64,000 nt of DNA from Rhodocollybia butyracea. Taxonomy: Eukaryota > Basidiomycota > Agaricomycetes > Agaricales > Omphalotaceae. Shown piece by piece: positions 12,874-23,854 of the stretch (position 1 is its first letter; each line of letters opens with the position of its first letter). The notes below the pieces were generated by a model. It did no database searches, was not told the DNA's origin, and worked only from the letters and a program-made list of their open reading frames with translations. The stretch spans positions 1 to 64,000 of the forward strand of contig JADNRY010000160.1 of NCBI GenBank assembly GCA_015501585.1, written 5' to 3'. A program made the translations under genes and the position numbers.

Positions 12874-14693
12874 ATGGATCTTCCCCAGATTCTCCCCTCG
12901 CTGTTATCTGCACAGTTTAACAGTGATACTGCCCTGCGTTTCCCGGGCCTTCAAGAACGTTGTCGAGAGTTCAGCAAACAGTCATTTTCCTTCACCGATG
13001 AAGTCATGGATGATATGGATGGCGAGCAGGAGACAATGGCCATCCAAACAGATTCCGATGCTATCGACGGCAACATTGAAGGGGAACTTTTCCTCAATGA
13101 AGATGGTGTCGCTACATCTGATGTAGCTCCAAGCTCTGAGCCTGTGGGATCAACAAGCAGCCTTGCTGATATTGACTCCACTGGATTGCGCAGTATCTTG
13201 AAAAATGCTTCAAAAGGAGTAAGCGAAGATACCCATGCAGACTATCAAAGGTATGGATATTATTCGTACATATCATATTGTTAATTTTGATCTCTCCCCC
13301 AGGCTCATGAACCAGTGCGAAGAATTCCTTATTGAGCGAAGGCTTATCAAACAACGGGGTGATTTCTTCACAAAAAAGCCTCCAACAGATGCTGCAGAGA
13401 TGATTGTCGCTTGGATAATGGAGTCGTAAGTTTTTTTTTGTGATGCAACTCAGTTACTGTAATTTCCCGCAGATGTGATTCGAAGAAACTAGATGGAACT
13501 GAGAAAGATCCCGGTGAGGTTCGGAAAGGCTATGGTCATGCTCAGAAGATGCGAGCTGCCGCTACCTTTGGATTTGGACAGCTGGTTGGGAAAGGCCGGA
13601 CTCCATGGTCAGTGAGTGAGGTCACCAGCGAAATGGTAGGAAATCCCTCAGTTTCAGAGATGGTTTCCTGCTATATGGTCAGCTTGCGACGCCGAAAGGT
13701 AAATATTACCACACCCAGCTGTATGTTAGTGTTTTCTAAATATTTACTTACAGGTTCAATCTGGTGAAGAACAAACTAGTGCTCGTGCTATCACTCCGGT
13801 ATGATGACTACTTAGTTTGAGTTCTGCATAACTTATAGATTGTGTCTATTAGGAATTCATCGGAAGACTATGGGACTTTAATCATCGCCCAGAAAATCGG
13901 GAAATTAAGAAATATAGCCCTGGCCGACGTGGAGAGAAGCAATCTACTGACTGGGGTGGACCGCGCTTTAGGCGTGCACTTCATCTTGCATACACCCTGG
14001 CATATGTTTGTTTACTACGAGTTGACGAGGTTCTGAAGATCCAATCTCATGACATTGAGATTAGTAAAGAAGACGACAATACTCTAAAAGTAACTCTGCC
14101 GTTCCGAAAGACTAATCAGTTTGGTCGTACGTGTAACAAATCAGTTCAGATTCAATGCTAATGTTTCTCACCTCAGATATACAACCATTCTTTCTCAAGA
14201 AGCTTCCAGAAGAGTTTAAGCATCTATGCCCAGTTCGAGCTTATGCCGACTGGATAAAACAGACTCGTATTAATGAGGGATTCATATTTCGCAAGATGGA
14301 TTCTAGAGATCGATATGCAGCCGACCCCTCTAAACATATGGTACAGTAAATCTTATCTTACATGCAACTACTTTTTAAAACATACATGTAGTCATCCGAG
14401 CAGTTTTTGGCTGGTTTCCGGAACAACCTACTTGATATCGGTGTTGACCCATCACCATATGGGACACACTCATTTCGACGCGGAGGGTGCCAATGGCTTT
14501 CTGTAGATCTTCGTTGGCCAATCCGAAAGATATGCGAGTGGGGGGGTGGAGTACTGATTTCTCGTACATGACTATTGTCAAGTACTTGATTTCCTGGAAT
14601 GACGATCCCCGACAGCCTCGTGAAAGCTATTTTGACATGGAGAGAACTACTATTGCTTGCAGTATGTGTGGACGTACTTGCGAGTGCGCATAA
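12874..14693 (+). CDS. Tyrosine recombinase (phage-integrase-like), one frameshift
   Basis: A site-specific recombinase of the tyrosine class, about 480 residues. It starts at ATG 12874 with an acidic N-terminal region, followed by a helical core-binding-like region (MRAAATFGFGQLVGKG, PEFIGRLWDFNHRP). The catalytic domain shows the first Arg in YVCLLRVDEVLKI, the HxxR box in GTHSFRRGGCQW, and the Trp of GGWS. A Tyr in FSYMTIVKY follows, a fitting position for the nucleophile. Seven exons join in phase. The seven-G run at 14540-14546 breaks the frame exactly between CEW and GGWS; one extra G would restore it. The C-terminus is Cys-rich (CSMCGRTCECA). Crypton-type elements carry such enzymes, but I cannot see the GCR1_C domain common in those. 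It converges on the SAP-domain gene 78 bp away. Confidence 0.85.
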
Positions 14694-14771
14694 TTTATGA
14701 ACCATTGTATTAAAAAAACGAGATACTTAAGTACATATGTATAGTAACGATTAAAGACTATGCAAAATTTA

Positions 14772-16484
14772 TTATATTTGCTTTACTTTCTGGACACGTT
14801 TGGCAATCGCAGAGAACCGAACCATAGGCTTACCACGTACCTGATATTGCTGGGAGAATTCCAGCCCAAGCTGCTCCTGCTGTTGCCGAACAAGGCATTG
14901 ATTGGCAGCAATGCGCTGCTTTCGTAGAACTTTCTTGATTGCAGTATATGTCATGCGTTGGTTGTGCTCCGAGTCATAAAACTCAGTCCAAAAGTTTTCC
15001 GGAGTGGACTGGTTGTATCGCTCAGCGACCCACTAGTAGATCAACGTGAGAAGAGAACAACAATATCAATGGCACGTACTAACCTTCCAAGTATCCCAGA
15101 CCTTTTTGATTCCATGCCATCGTCGATCATGAGAATAACTGTAAGCGATAGGCCAATGCTTCAGCGCAATTGCATGACCTTTGATTTTGAGAGTGCACTC
15201 AGATGGACTGAACTCGGCTTGGCTATCATCCCATACTCGACCAAGCTTGGGGATGTCTTTCACAAAAGACATACACAGTGGGTCAGGAACGTCCGAGCTT
15301 AAAAACTGGAGACACGTTCCATTGCCCAGCACCAGAAGCTTCGTGGACTCAGTAACCGGAGTATACATCATCTCAATGTCAGTAGCTGGCAGGGAAGGTA
15401 GCGGTAATGGTTTCATCGGGAGAGGAAGAGCGCATGTTGGTTGAGGCGACATAGTGATAAGATTGGGGGTGAGATTGGGACGAGGATATCGTATCGTATC
15501 CATGATTACATCCTGTGATGCTGGCGGTGGTGCCATCGGAAGCGAAAGAGAGGTGAGATTGGAAGTAGGAAATGGAGACGACGACGATGGAGCATGGTTG
15601 GAAACAGAGCCAGGGGTAGGAGACGGAAGTGGTACACTCTGAGATTGAGTACTGACTTCCATCGCGTGATCGTTTGGGCTTCCCTTGACTTCTGAGATGA
15701 GAACTTGCAGTTGGTCCTCGATACTGGCAAGCCTCGAATCTAATTTATGTTTCTGGGAAATACAGTGAGTACATAAAATTCAGTGCACTCGGAAATCATA
15801 CCAGAGGTCCCTTCGTATCACTTAGTTCCTTGAGCTGGCGAGGTGTCTCCATATCCGGGTTATTTGCGGCAAAACGGTCAGCCTAAAAAATGTGGGATCA
15901 ACAGATACGAAAGAAGGGAGAAAGGGAACATGACACGTACCCAGGAAGGAACCTCATCCTTCTGCTGCTGCGTCCTGTTATCCTTCGAGCGTAGAACTGC
16001 ACGCGTGGGCTCCTTGGGAGACGGCTCGCCCATGAGCTCATCTCGCCGAGCATTTACTTGCGATTTCTTCTTCGGCTTTGTCTCAGCAGCACCAGGCTTC
16101 ACATCCTTTTTGCTGTCTCTCGGTCCCTTGTGAGGCTGGCGACGACCAGCGATGATACTGAAATGATATCAGCGAACAAGAAAAAATCAATATCAGCTAT
16201 AGGAACATACTTGTTCCATGCACTGGGATCACCGCTGTAGTCGATCAGCCGCTGAAGCACTGCCGCCTTGTTCCCGGACACTTTCAGCTTGAAGGATTGA
16301 AGCAGCTCTTTGAGCTCATTCAGTGTCTTCTTGCGCCTGGGGAGGCATTCGACAGTTCATCAATCAATCATTTGTGAGACATTAGGAGGAAGAAAGAGGG
16401 TTCTTACAGCTTAATTGATTCCCCATTGGGGAAAGGAAAGTCTTCGTCCTTCGGGTCTGCAGGTATGGTGAAATGAACGGCCAT
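14772..16484 (-). CDS. SAP-domain protein
   Basis: A protein of about 475 residues whose N-terminal part carries a SAP motif (TLNELKELLQSF, then GNKAAVLQRLIDYS, residues about 30-60). SAP motifs bind AT-rich or scaffold-attached DNA. The motif is followed by a Lys/Arg-rich stretch (KPKKKSQVNARR), a short coiled-coil-like segment (SRLASIEDQLQVLISEV), a Pro/Ser-rich linker and a conserved-looking C-terminal region with many aromatic residues (HWPIAYSYSHDRRWHGIKKVW). The start at 16484 (MAVHFTIPADPKDEDF) gives a clean exon chain; the frame is open further upstream, so an earlier start is possible. All introns join in phase with no break. It faces the tyrosine recombinase with 78 bp between stop codons, so a functional link is plausible but unproven. 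Confidence 0.8.
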
Positions 16485-17746
16485 AAAAGTCTTGAAAGTC
16501 TCCGGGATCTTCTTGAAGCTGATTCGAACACGAGTTAACGAGCCAAAAGCAAGCTCAGCACCAGTAGAAATGACCAGGCCAAGCAGAAACGCGTAGACGA
16601 ATGTCGGGATTCCGAGTACGAAATGAACCGCGGTGTCAAAGGCGACGACGATGAGAGCCGAGCCGTATGCCGCCGCCGACCTGCATTGGAAAAAAAAAGG
16701 CGCTCGGTGAGTTTATTTGGAATTAACGGAGGCGAAAGAGGGCCAGCGGCGGGTTTGTTTGGTCCAAATGATGGGCCAAACACGAAGACGGTCCAAAAGG
16801 AGCGAAAGACGCGCTTAGGCAAAATAGGTTACGACATCACAGCGGATCGGTGATCCGGCGTGACTACACCGTCTCTTTACAGAGAGAAGTTTCTTACGCC
16901 GAAGTACGCTATCGCGAGTCACGTGGAGATGCCAAAGCGTGACATATTCAACGCTTTTAAGAAATAATGGATTTTGTGTTCATTCAGAGTTCGGACGCGC
17001 TCAGAACCTGGACTGGACGGAGGTCCGGCGGACCAACCAGCCATTCCGTCCAAAATCCTCCTGAACCAGACCAGAAGTTCGGTCCTCAGCGCTCGAAAAT
17101 TTGCTGTGAATCCTTGTGTGAATCGGACTTTTTGTGCATTGGGCGTCAGTGAAGCTCGAGAGCTGAACATTCTGAACACGGCAAGCGAAGAAGCCATCGG
17201 GGTCAATATACTCCTTCTAAGCAGAACGGGTTGTAATGGAAATACCGTACCAGTACCGTACAGTTCGGGGGTGTAAAAAGGCGGCCCACCCAGGGCCCAC
17301 CTGATGAAAAAGTGAAAAGCTGTCAGTTTGGCAGATGAAAACCTGCTTCCGACTTCTAGAGAATAGCTTTTCGCACAAAGTGTCAGCTTGGGCGTCAAGG
17401 AAAGCGCTCAATGAGTGCTTTGGTCAGCGGTTACTCATAGGTGTTGTTCTACTATGGGCAACTTCGAAGTTGCTATTCAAGAGTTGGCTACTTGACTGGC
17501 CGGGTAGACATTTCATCAATACTCTCCCATCGGAAACAGACAAAACTACACGGAGTTGTGCCAGCGCTCCTTTGAGGCTTGGATCATCACCGTGACTGAG
17601 TCCTTGACCACTGACAATATCTTCTTCTCAGAACTTGAGTTCATGGGAACCGTTATAAATAATATCAATTTCAGGTTCAAATACCAGCCAGAGCCCAGGT
17701 GGAAGTTCAACCGCCTATCATTCCTTTAACCACCCAAGGCTCTACA
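16485..17746. other. Intergenic; repeat-like, no gene called
   Basis: A 159-codon minus-strand frame at 16919-17398 and several shorter frames are present but carry no motif. Part of the interval (16911-16960) is shared with 29797-29855, so this is probably transposon-derived. The stretch before 17747 should hold the promoter of the small secreted protein. Confidence 0.4.
16911..16960. repeat. Dispersed short repeat, copy A
   Basis: ATCGCGAGTCACGTGG, then AGATGCCAAAGCGT and ATTCAACGCTTTTAA are matched in order at 29797-29855 (ATCGCGAGCCATGTGA, AGATGCCAAAGCGT, ATTCAACGTTTTTAA) with small indels. An interspersed repeat of unknown type. Confidence 0.55.
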
Positions 17747-18127
17747 ATGCACATTTCAGCCGCCACAACCCTTCTCGCCGTTCTATACATGATCACGAAC
17801 AGCGCCGCCCAAAATCTTGTGGCTTGGAGCGGAAATGCATGCGACGGTGACGAAGGAGATAGCGTCCCATGCGACGGCTCATGTCACCAGTTTGGGGGTC
17901 GACACTCCTACGAGGCGAGTGTGTTCTTCAAGGACACCCAGGAAGCCTGCTTACTTGGTTACTTATACATGTTGTAGATTGTTTCCTCTGGGACGTTCTG
18001 TGCGACACTATTTGAAGATACTGGATGTACAGGAGAAGCCTTCTTTTTCAATGCCAGCCCTGAAGGAGAGTGTATCAATGTCAACACGGGGACCGACATT
18101 GAGTCTTTCTCCTGTTCTTCCTGCTGA
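17747..18127 (+). CDS. Small secreted cysteine-rich protein
   Basis: A two-exon gene for about 107 residues. It begins with a signal peptide (MHISAATTLLAVLYMITNSA, cut near AQ-N). The mature part of about 85 residues has eight cysteines (for example NACDGD, VPCDGSC, GTFCATLFEDTGCTG, GECINV, SFSCSSC). The intron runs from a GTGTTC donor after HSYEAS to the TAG at 17977, and stop is at 18127. The GTFCATLFEDTGCTG stretch is loosely like beta/gamma-crystallin-type small proteins, but I would not assign a family. In basidiomycetes such proteins are often effector-like or cell-surface proteins. The donor site is weak and is the least certain part of the model. Confidence 0.7.
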
Positions 18128-18518
18128 GAAATTTTCAGCCCATTGTCATGTACGTAAAACGCATACTGCACCATATTGGTGTTTTATCAACAGAAACTCA
18201 TTTCGTAAATTTCTTTCGACGCTAACAGAATGTGCCGGGGGACAAACGCTGTCAAACAGTGATACAAGCAAACTATAAGTGGTTGTCTATGAGTAAAAAC
18301 TGGGTAAAAAAAATGAAACTCACAATGCCAGTGATCAGAATCCAGAATTGAGGAGCAGTGTTTGAATTACTTTGTACTTCTAGTTCGGAAGGAGAAATAC
18401 AGTGAAAATCTTTGACATTACTTGTGCCTCATATTCTAAGCTTTTCTGGAACTGGCAACATAGAGCACGGAGCCAGATTCTTGAAAAAGTGAAAACCAAT
18501 GCACACTGCAGAGGCCAC

Positions 18519-18700
18519 TGATACACGTTTGGCACTGAGATCGTCTTTTTGCAGCGTGATCCTTGCTTCCGTCCACGTTTGCCTGCCATTCCGGATGGCA
18601 GGCAATGGGAAGAGACTGAAAGAAATTTGCACAATTGCTTCGCTGAGTATGGCGTCGCTCATGTTACAATCTCTCCGGAGTTGCAGATCTATACACACAC
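18519..18700 (+). pseudogene. Relic of CDF transporter last exons
   Basis: From ACACGTTTGGCA through GTGATCCTTGCTTCCGTCCA to ATCTCTCCGGAG the sequence follows the end of the zinc transporter gene (6170-6395) at high identity. The piece covering the end of the previous exon and most of the last intron is deleted, so GTTTGGCA now abuts TGAGATCG. The rest of the transporter is absent. The frame is broken by this deletion and by small changes, so it is a pseudogene fragment about 12 kb from its source. Confidence 0.8.
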
Positions 18701-18985
18701 ATCCGTATGGATCGTCAGTGTGTAACGAGTCTGCCCATGGGAGACAAAGAAGTCAATTGATTAATCAAAGTCGTGTTCACATTTATTTGAAAGTGTAATT
18801 GCTGGCAAGCAAAGGTGAACTAGACTCAAAGGGATTGAAGATAATCAGTCCATAATATATTTATATTCAAAACGCATCACAACAAAGGTTATGAAGAGCA
18901 TGCATAGTACCACTCTGATAATTTGAAAGCGCAAAATTAGCAAAGTTCCAAAGGGCGGACAGACTATAGCTACGAAAGCTTACCA

Positions 18986-19445
18986 TTACCAAGTAGCATC
19001 CTCGAGCTGCATAAAGGTGATGACAGGCTGTGCTGCCGTGCCGGTGACATGATATCTAGCCTGTTTTGTGGAAGTCGGGATGAACTCGAGCACTGTGGGG
19101 TCAATCGATGCCCCCCCTTGGCTAGTGAGTGCATGAGCCTGGACCTTATCATGCAGTCAATGAACAATGCTCTATCACGCAAGACCTGAGAGACCAACCT
19201 TGTGTAATGACTCCAACTTGGGCTCAGTGAGCGTCGACAAGTCAAAGTGCCTGACCCCCCCACCCGGAACCTCGATAAGCAGGCGGCGGGATGCATTTGA
19301 CTGGGTTGGGCCATCTAACATAAAGATTTTGCATGGAGTGTTTAGGTTGTTGTTGATAATAAAGTAGCGAGCCCTCTAGAAATCGTAAGAGCATTTAGCA
19401 TAGTTGTATAGGAGCTAGTAGTGCGAAACGTACTTGGAGTGCCAT
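18986..19445 (-). CDS. Hypothetical 115-residue protein
   Basis: A three-exon minus-strand gene, hidden because each exon is short. It starts MALQ at 19445; after a GTACGT..TAG intron comes RARYFIINNNLNTPCKIF, LDGPTQSNASRRLLIEVPGG and TEPKLESLHK, and after a second intron VQAHALTSQGGASIDPTV, with the end VITFMQLEDATW-stop at 18986. Both introns have GT and AG ends and join in phase, which supports the model. There is no signal peptide, no membrane segment and no motif I recognise. The protein alternates hydrophobic and polar residues like a small beta-rich soluble protein. Confidence 0.65.
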
Positions 19446-21605
19446 GTTGAATAGGTGAGTCGAGTTTCTAGAGACTGGTGTGAGATAGTATACTACAGCG
19501 CAACTGAACCTGCTTTTATACGATACGGGCGACGAAAATTCCCGGTCGGCAGAGCTGTCCAAGTCCAACTATGGCTCTCAAGATAGACTGGCACTCCCGA
19601 GTCACCGCTACGTGTGTATAGGGCTCGACAGGCAGAAGGAGGGGACCTGAATAATTCGTACAAAACTCAGGAGTAAACGCAATAAAGTTACGTGGGAAAG
19701 TGCTCGGAACACTCTGAAATCCGACTTTTCTCAATGAGACGGAGTGGGTTCTCGTTCCTTTTGTTACCTGAATTGACTTATAGAGTTAGCACTCGTTCCT
19801 TACCTCCTTTGAACTAGGTGTCTGGATGATGTCTAGAGCGGATGTACCTCGTATCCTTCGACTTGGAAGAAGTCGGGGAATGTTAATCCCGATGACCACT
19901 GTCAGGCTGCGGAAGTGTTACATACCTAAGCTCGGACTTGACCGTTAAGCTCTTGCAGATTTTTCAACCTTTCGAACGCTCATAAGTCTCAATATACTCA
20001 ACCTCCTAGTGCCATATTTGCAACAAAGCTCAAAACTCTTGATTCGAGCTTGATGCAATATTGATCAGAAACTTTACTTAGGTCCAGCCTTGGAACCAAG
20101 CCTTGGCGGTGTCCCTGAACGTAAGATTCTATCTTTCACGCTGAAACAATCGCAGTACCTGCCTTTTATAGAGCATACGGTAAATCATCTCGACAGGGTG
20201 AACCTGGCATACAGAGCTGGGGCTTGACTGCGCCTCTGAGCTAGAATCGGCAGTATTCCTTGTATGTAGCTTCCGACTGTCAATCTAATCTTTCGTTTTC
20301 AGGACTTACAAATTATTTATGCAAGCCGAATGATAGGCAACTTGTGGCACTCGAGCCGCACCTCGTGTCGGTTCACGTTGGCGAGAGATCGCACATGAAA
20401 CTGTGGCAGACAATACCTTCGCGAAATCGTGTACCTCTTCCCCCACCGTAGTTGACATTGAGGTTTTGACTTGAATTTGGGATTGAATGGCCTGGATTGT
20501 ACTCCTTGAAAAAATTGTTATCGTGAGCTTTGAGGCGCCGTTCATTCGGGGTTTTATGTATCGTCAGTTGATCGTCAGGCTACCTCTGGGCTATATTGGG
20601 TGTTGACTTATAGCATGCAACATCCAATGGCGGTAACAATTTCCAATGGAGTCACTCTATAGCTTGGGAAACGTCGAAGAAAGGACGAAATAGTACATAG
20701 AGTATCAGTATTGGACAACGTAAGGAAATCAATGGCATACCGAAATAGAAAAGCGTTTGCCTTGGGCTACTACCAGGTCGTTCTTCAGGACGTGATACGA
20801 GCTCAGGGAAGAGAATAAGATCAGAGCATATCTGTACTCGGTATCGTCGCCTTTTCTCCCTTTGCTCCGTGGCCTTTGGCCACCGTCCAGTTCAACCTGA
20901 GCTCAATACACACAAAACGGCTATTTCCGATGGTGCCAGAAGCCAATGGCGAGGAAGATCATTTTACTAGAAATCAAACCATCACACCAACCGCTCTGCT
21001 ACGATGATCCACAAGGAGGGGGTGTTGGGTTTGAGACGCCGGAGGAGGCAAAAATTGTGGTGGATGGGGAAAGGGACATGGGGTGTTGAACATTTAAGTG
21101 TCAACGAGGAACGAAGACGAAGACTCAAGATGGATGTAGAGTTGTCATTGAGGTACGTGTAAACGTTAACGGGAGCAAGGAAAGGAGTGGGCAGATGTCT
21201 TCGGGAAGGGCTTGTTGGCAGAGAGAGCGTCGGTGTGCAGCGAGACATAGTCAAAGAGTGTTCGTATGGAATGTTAATGGCATACTAGATATAGTAAAAC
21301 ATTTTCACTTGGAAGTAATACGCGGAAACTTGATATTACCGGTATAGTGGTGTCGAGACAACTAGGCCGAAAATACCTTTACTTGTTAAACCAATGAAGC
21401 GCTTGAAGCTTGAGTACACTGAAGTGCTTCGGCTCTGTTTCCGTGATACACTTGCCGTTTTTTGTCTTCTCGTTTCCAGCACAGGTGAATTTTTATTGAT
21501 CTGGAAAGGCAATAAGGAAACGAGAAATGAACGATCAGCTAGTACGTTGAACAAAAGCAAACGAGCTTCTTTTTGGCGCCCACCGCAACTCAACCTCTCA
21601 CCATC
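19446..21605. other. Long intergenic stretch, no gene recognised
   Basis: Short frames on both strands lack motifs and splice support. A tRNA-like start near 20950-21005 was examined and rejected. The 3' end before 21606 should contain the promoter of the kinase-like gene. Confidence 0.45.
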
Positions 21606-23476
21606 ATGATCTTGACTGACGCCACACCTGTAACTGGGCTGAGATATATGTTCGCAGCGTTGGAAGACGACAAATTAGTCGAATATCCAAGTAACTCAAT
21701 ACTGGAATACGGCGGTCCAGGAGATGATTTAGACTCCTTTATTGCTCCCATCCGAAAAGAGTATCTTGGATTTTACAAGGAATGGGTTCCTTTAGTGCGT
21801 CGCATAAGCTCTTTTTTCGTTTACTCATCGCTTCTTATAATTATAGGTACCGGATACTCCCGTAATGCATGCCCCTTCCAACACTCTCTGGAATCGTGTC
21901 AACCAATGTCCGCCTGTCGAGTATTACATCGGATACTGGCATATCTGGGAGGGTGGTCCGCTTCCTGCTCCAAGTCCACCCGAAGCTCCCGATTTTGTCT
22001 GTGTTTCTGTGTTTCTGTGTTTCTGGTCCCTCGCTCCAAGTATGTATATGATCAGCTAAACAAAAAGAACGATACATTGACTCAACTACGCGTGAAGAAC
22101 ATCTCAAAATACCCGGAGATGGCCTCTTCCAATAGTGCCAGTGCCTCCAATACATCTACCCTTGTCAAGGACAACCTATCGACCCCAGCACCTCTCGCTA
22201 TCGGACGACCCAAAAGAGACAACTATTATCCCATTCCACCCCCCTCTTGCAACCCGAATTCGCTTCATTCAGCCAAAACGTCGTCTCTGGACCACTTGAT
22301 CAAGATCTGGCACCCCTTGCTCACAGGTGGAAAAGCGAACTTTCAGCGCCTTTCCTTACTGAACACAGGCGAGAGGATAAATTCCGCGAGTTGCTGTCTC
22401 AACTACTTGGCTGAAAAGTGTCGAAAAAGATATTTGGGCATTATGAAACTGACGGAGGCGTTGACCTGGATGATGTGCTGGTTCTTCCGGTCCTTGTCAA
22501 AATCAAACTCGAAGATGCAAGCACTCTCTTTCAACTCGTACTCTATTACCTGGTGGGAACACGCCTCATGCTCAAGGATGATACTTTCAAGGGTGATTGG
22601 CGACAGACGAGGCTTCCTTCCCTTCTTATCCTTCACAATGGTACGTTGACCGCGTCAGCGCTTCAACCTGCTTGTCTTTGACTTTACTATACAGGCCCAA
22701 ATGTACAAGCCATCGGCGCCGTATATACGGAGAACCCATACGTGGAGCCGCTCTCGTCCTCCATTCCTCTCGATTTCAACAAGTTCAATACCACCTCAAT
22801 GGAGACTCTCGTTAGATTCATGACTGCCCTCCATTCTTTTCCGCTCAATTCACGCGATCTACCGTGAGCCAAGCAAGCACGCAGTTGACGTTGATCAAGT
22901 TACCTTTCCCTACGTCCGTACATACGAATCGTCTTCTGGCACCACAGTCCCATTCAACTACATCGAGCGCATTAGCCAAATCCGCCTCGTATTCAGCGCC
23001 TGGACCCAGCCAACCCCAAGATCATTGTCAAATTTGGATATGGACGGTATGGAGTCGACGCGCACAGGGCAGCAGCGCAATCTAATCTCGCTCCAGCTCT
23101 GTTGAACCATACCAATCTCGACGGTGGATGGTGGATGGTGGTTATGGAGACGTTGGAGGATAGCTGGAAACCATGCAATGACTTTGTCAACATTGAACAG
23201 CCTTGCAAGGAGGCAATTGAGCAGTCGGTACGTCGCTTTCACGAGTTGGGTTTCATCCATGGTGATCTCCGCGATGCGAATTTGTTTGTTAGTTTCGACG
23301 GCGGCCAGTGGGATTGTCAGATTATAGATTATGATTGGGCTGGACGAGAAGGAGAGGTCAGGTACCCGATCGGGGTGTATCGCAACAGTTCTGTCTGGCG
23401 ACCTGAGCAGTATATGGGGGGAGATTTGATTACATTGGACCATGATCGACTGACTGTGGAAGAGTTTTTGAAGTGA
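21606..23476 (+). CDS. Protein-kinase-like fold protein, frame-broken
   Basis: A multi-exon protein whose C-terminal half resembles the divergent kinase-like proteins common in agaricomycetes. The catalytic-loop equivalent is FIHGDLRDANLF (HGD-x3-N) and the metal-site equivalent is IIDYDWAG. An upstream beta-strand region has IIVKFGYGRYGVDAHR, which could hold the Lys of the N-lobe. The N-terminal part (MILTDATPVTGLRYMFA, then EYYIGYWHIWEGGPLP) is of unknown function. Two frame changes have no intron to explain them: near 22858 (LNSRDL to YREPSKHAVDVD) and near 23010 (RISQIRLVFSA to DPANPKIIVKF). Either the gene is dead or the sequence has indel errors; the second change fits a single missing base. 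Start at 21606 is the first in-frame ATG. Confidence 0.6.
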
Positions 23477-23785
23477 CGTATGGAGAAATAGTCGTTGCTT
23501 GACAATATATGTGTCCAGCCCTCATTTCCACGGGACATCGCGTTTGAACGAGAAAAGTCATTGGACAAGGCATAAATCTGAGCTTGAAACTTGATGGGAT
23601 GTCAGAAGTTGGAGCATTGCCGAGCTTGACTTCTCTATCCCACTCGATTAGTGAAACTCAAGGCCTCGATCGGGGCCAAGCACAAGTCGCATACACCAAC
23701 AAAGGAAATTGGAGCAGGGCGTAGTAGGGGGCAGATCCTGATATTTTATTCACACAAAGGAGGAAGGCCACACCGCGATATGTAT

Positions 23786-23854
23786 GGTAGGGTTCTGTAA
23801 CCATACAAAACATCCGTATTTTTCGTAAATACGGTTCAGGTGTAGAGCCCTACC
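23786..23854. repeat. Imperfect palindrome / hairpin
   Basis: The outer arms GGTAGGGTTCT and AGAGCCCTACC pair at 10 of 11 positions, and the inner arms CCGTATTT and AAATACGG pair perfectly around TTCGT. Could be a small MITE relic, a terminator-like structure or chance. Confidence 0.45.

Noticed and set aside
16535..16822. Upstream in-frame extension of the SAP gene with a hydrophobic stretch
   Set aside because: The frame is open back to a possible CAG acceptor near 16683, but the extension resembles a membrane segment, which does not fit a SAP protein; ATG 16484 is the better start.
16919..17398. 159-codon minus-strand open frame
   Set aside because: Overlaps a dispersed repeat and has no recognisable domain.
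20950..21005. GTAGCAGAGCGGTTGG on the minus strand, like the D-arm of tRNA-Ser/Leu
   Set aside because: No B-box, T-arm or closing acceptor stem follows.
22000..22030. GTGTTTCT repeats
   Set aside because: Simple sequence within an exon of the kinase-like gene; no further meaning seen.
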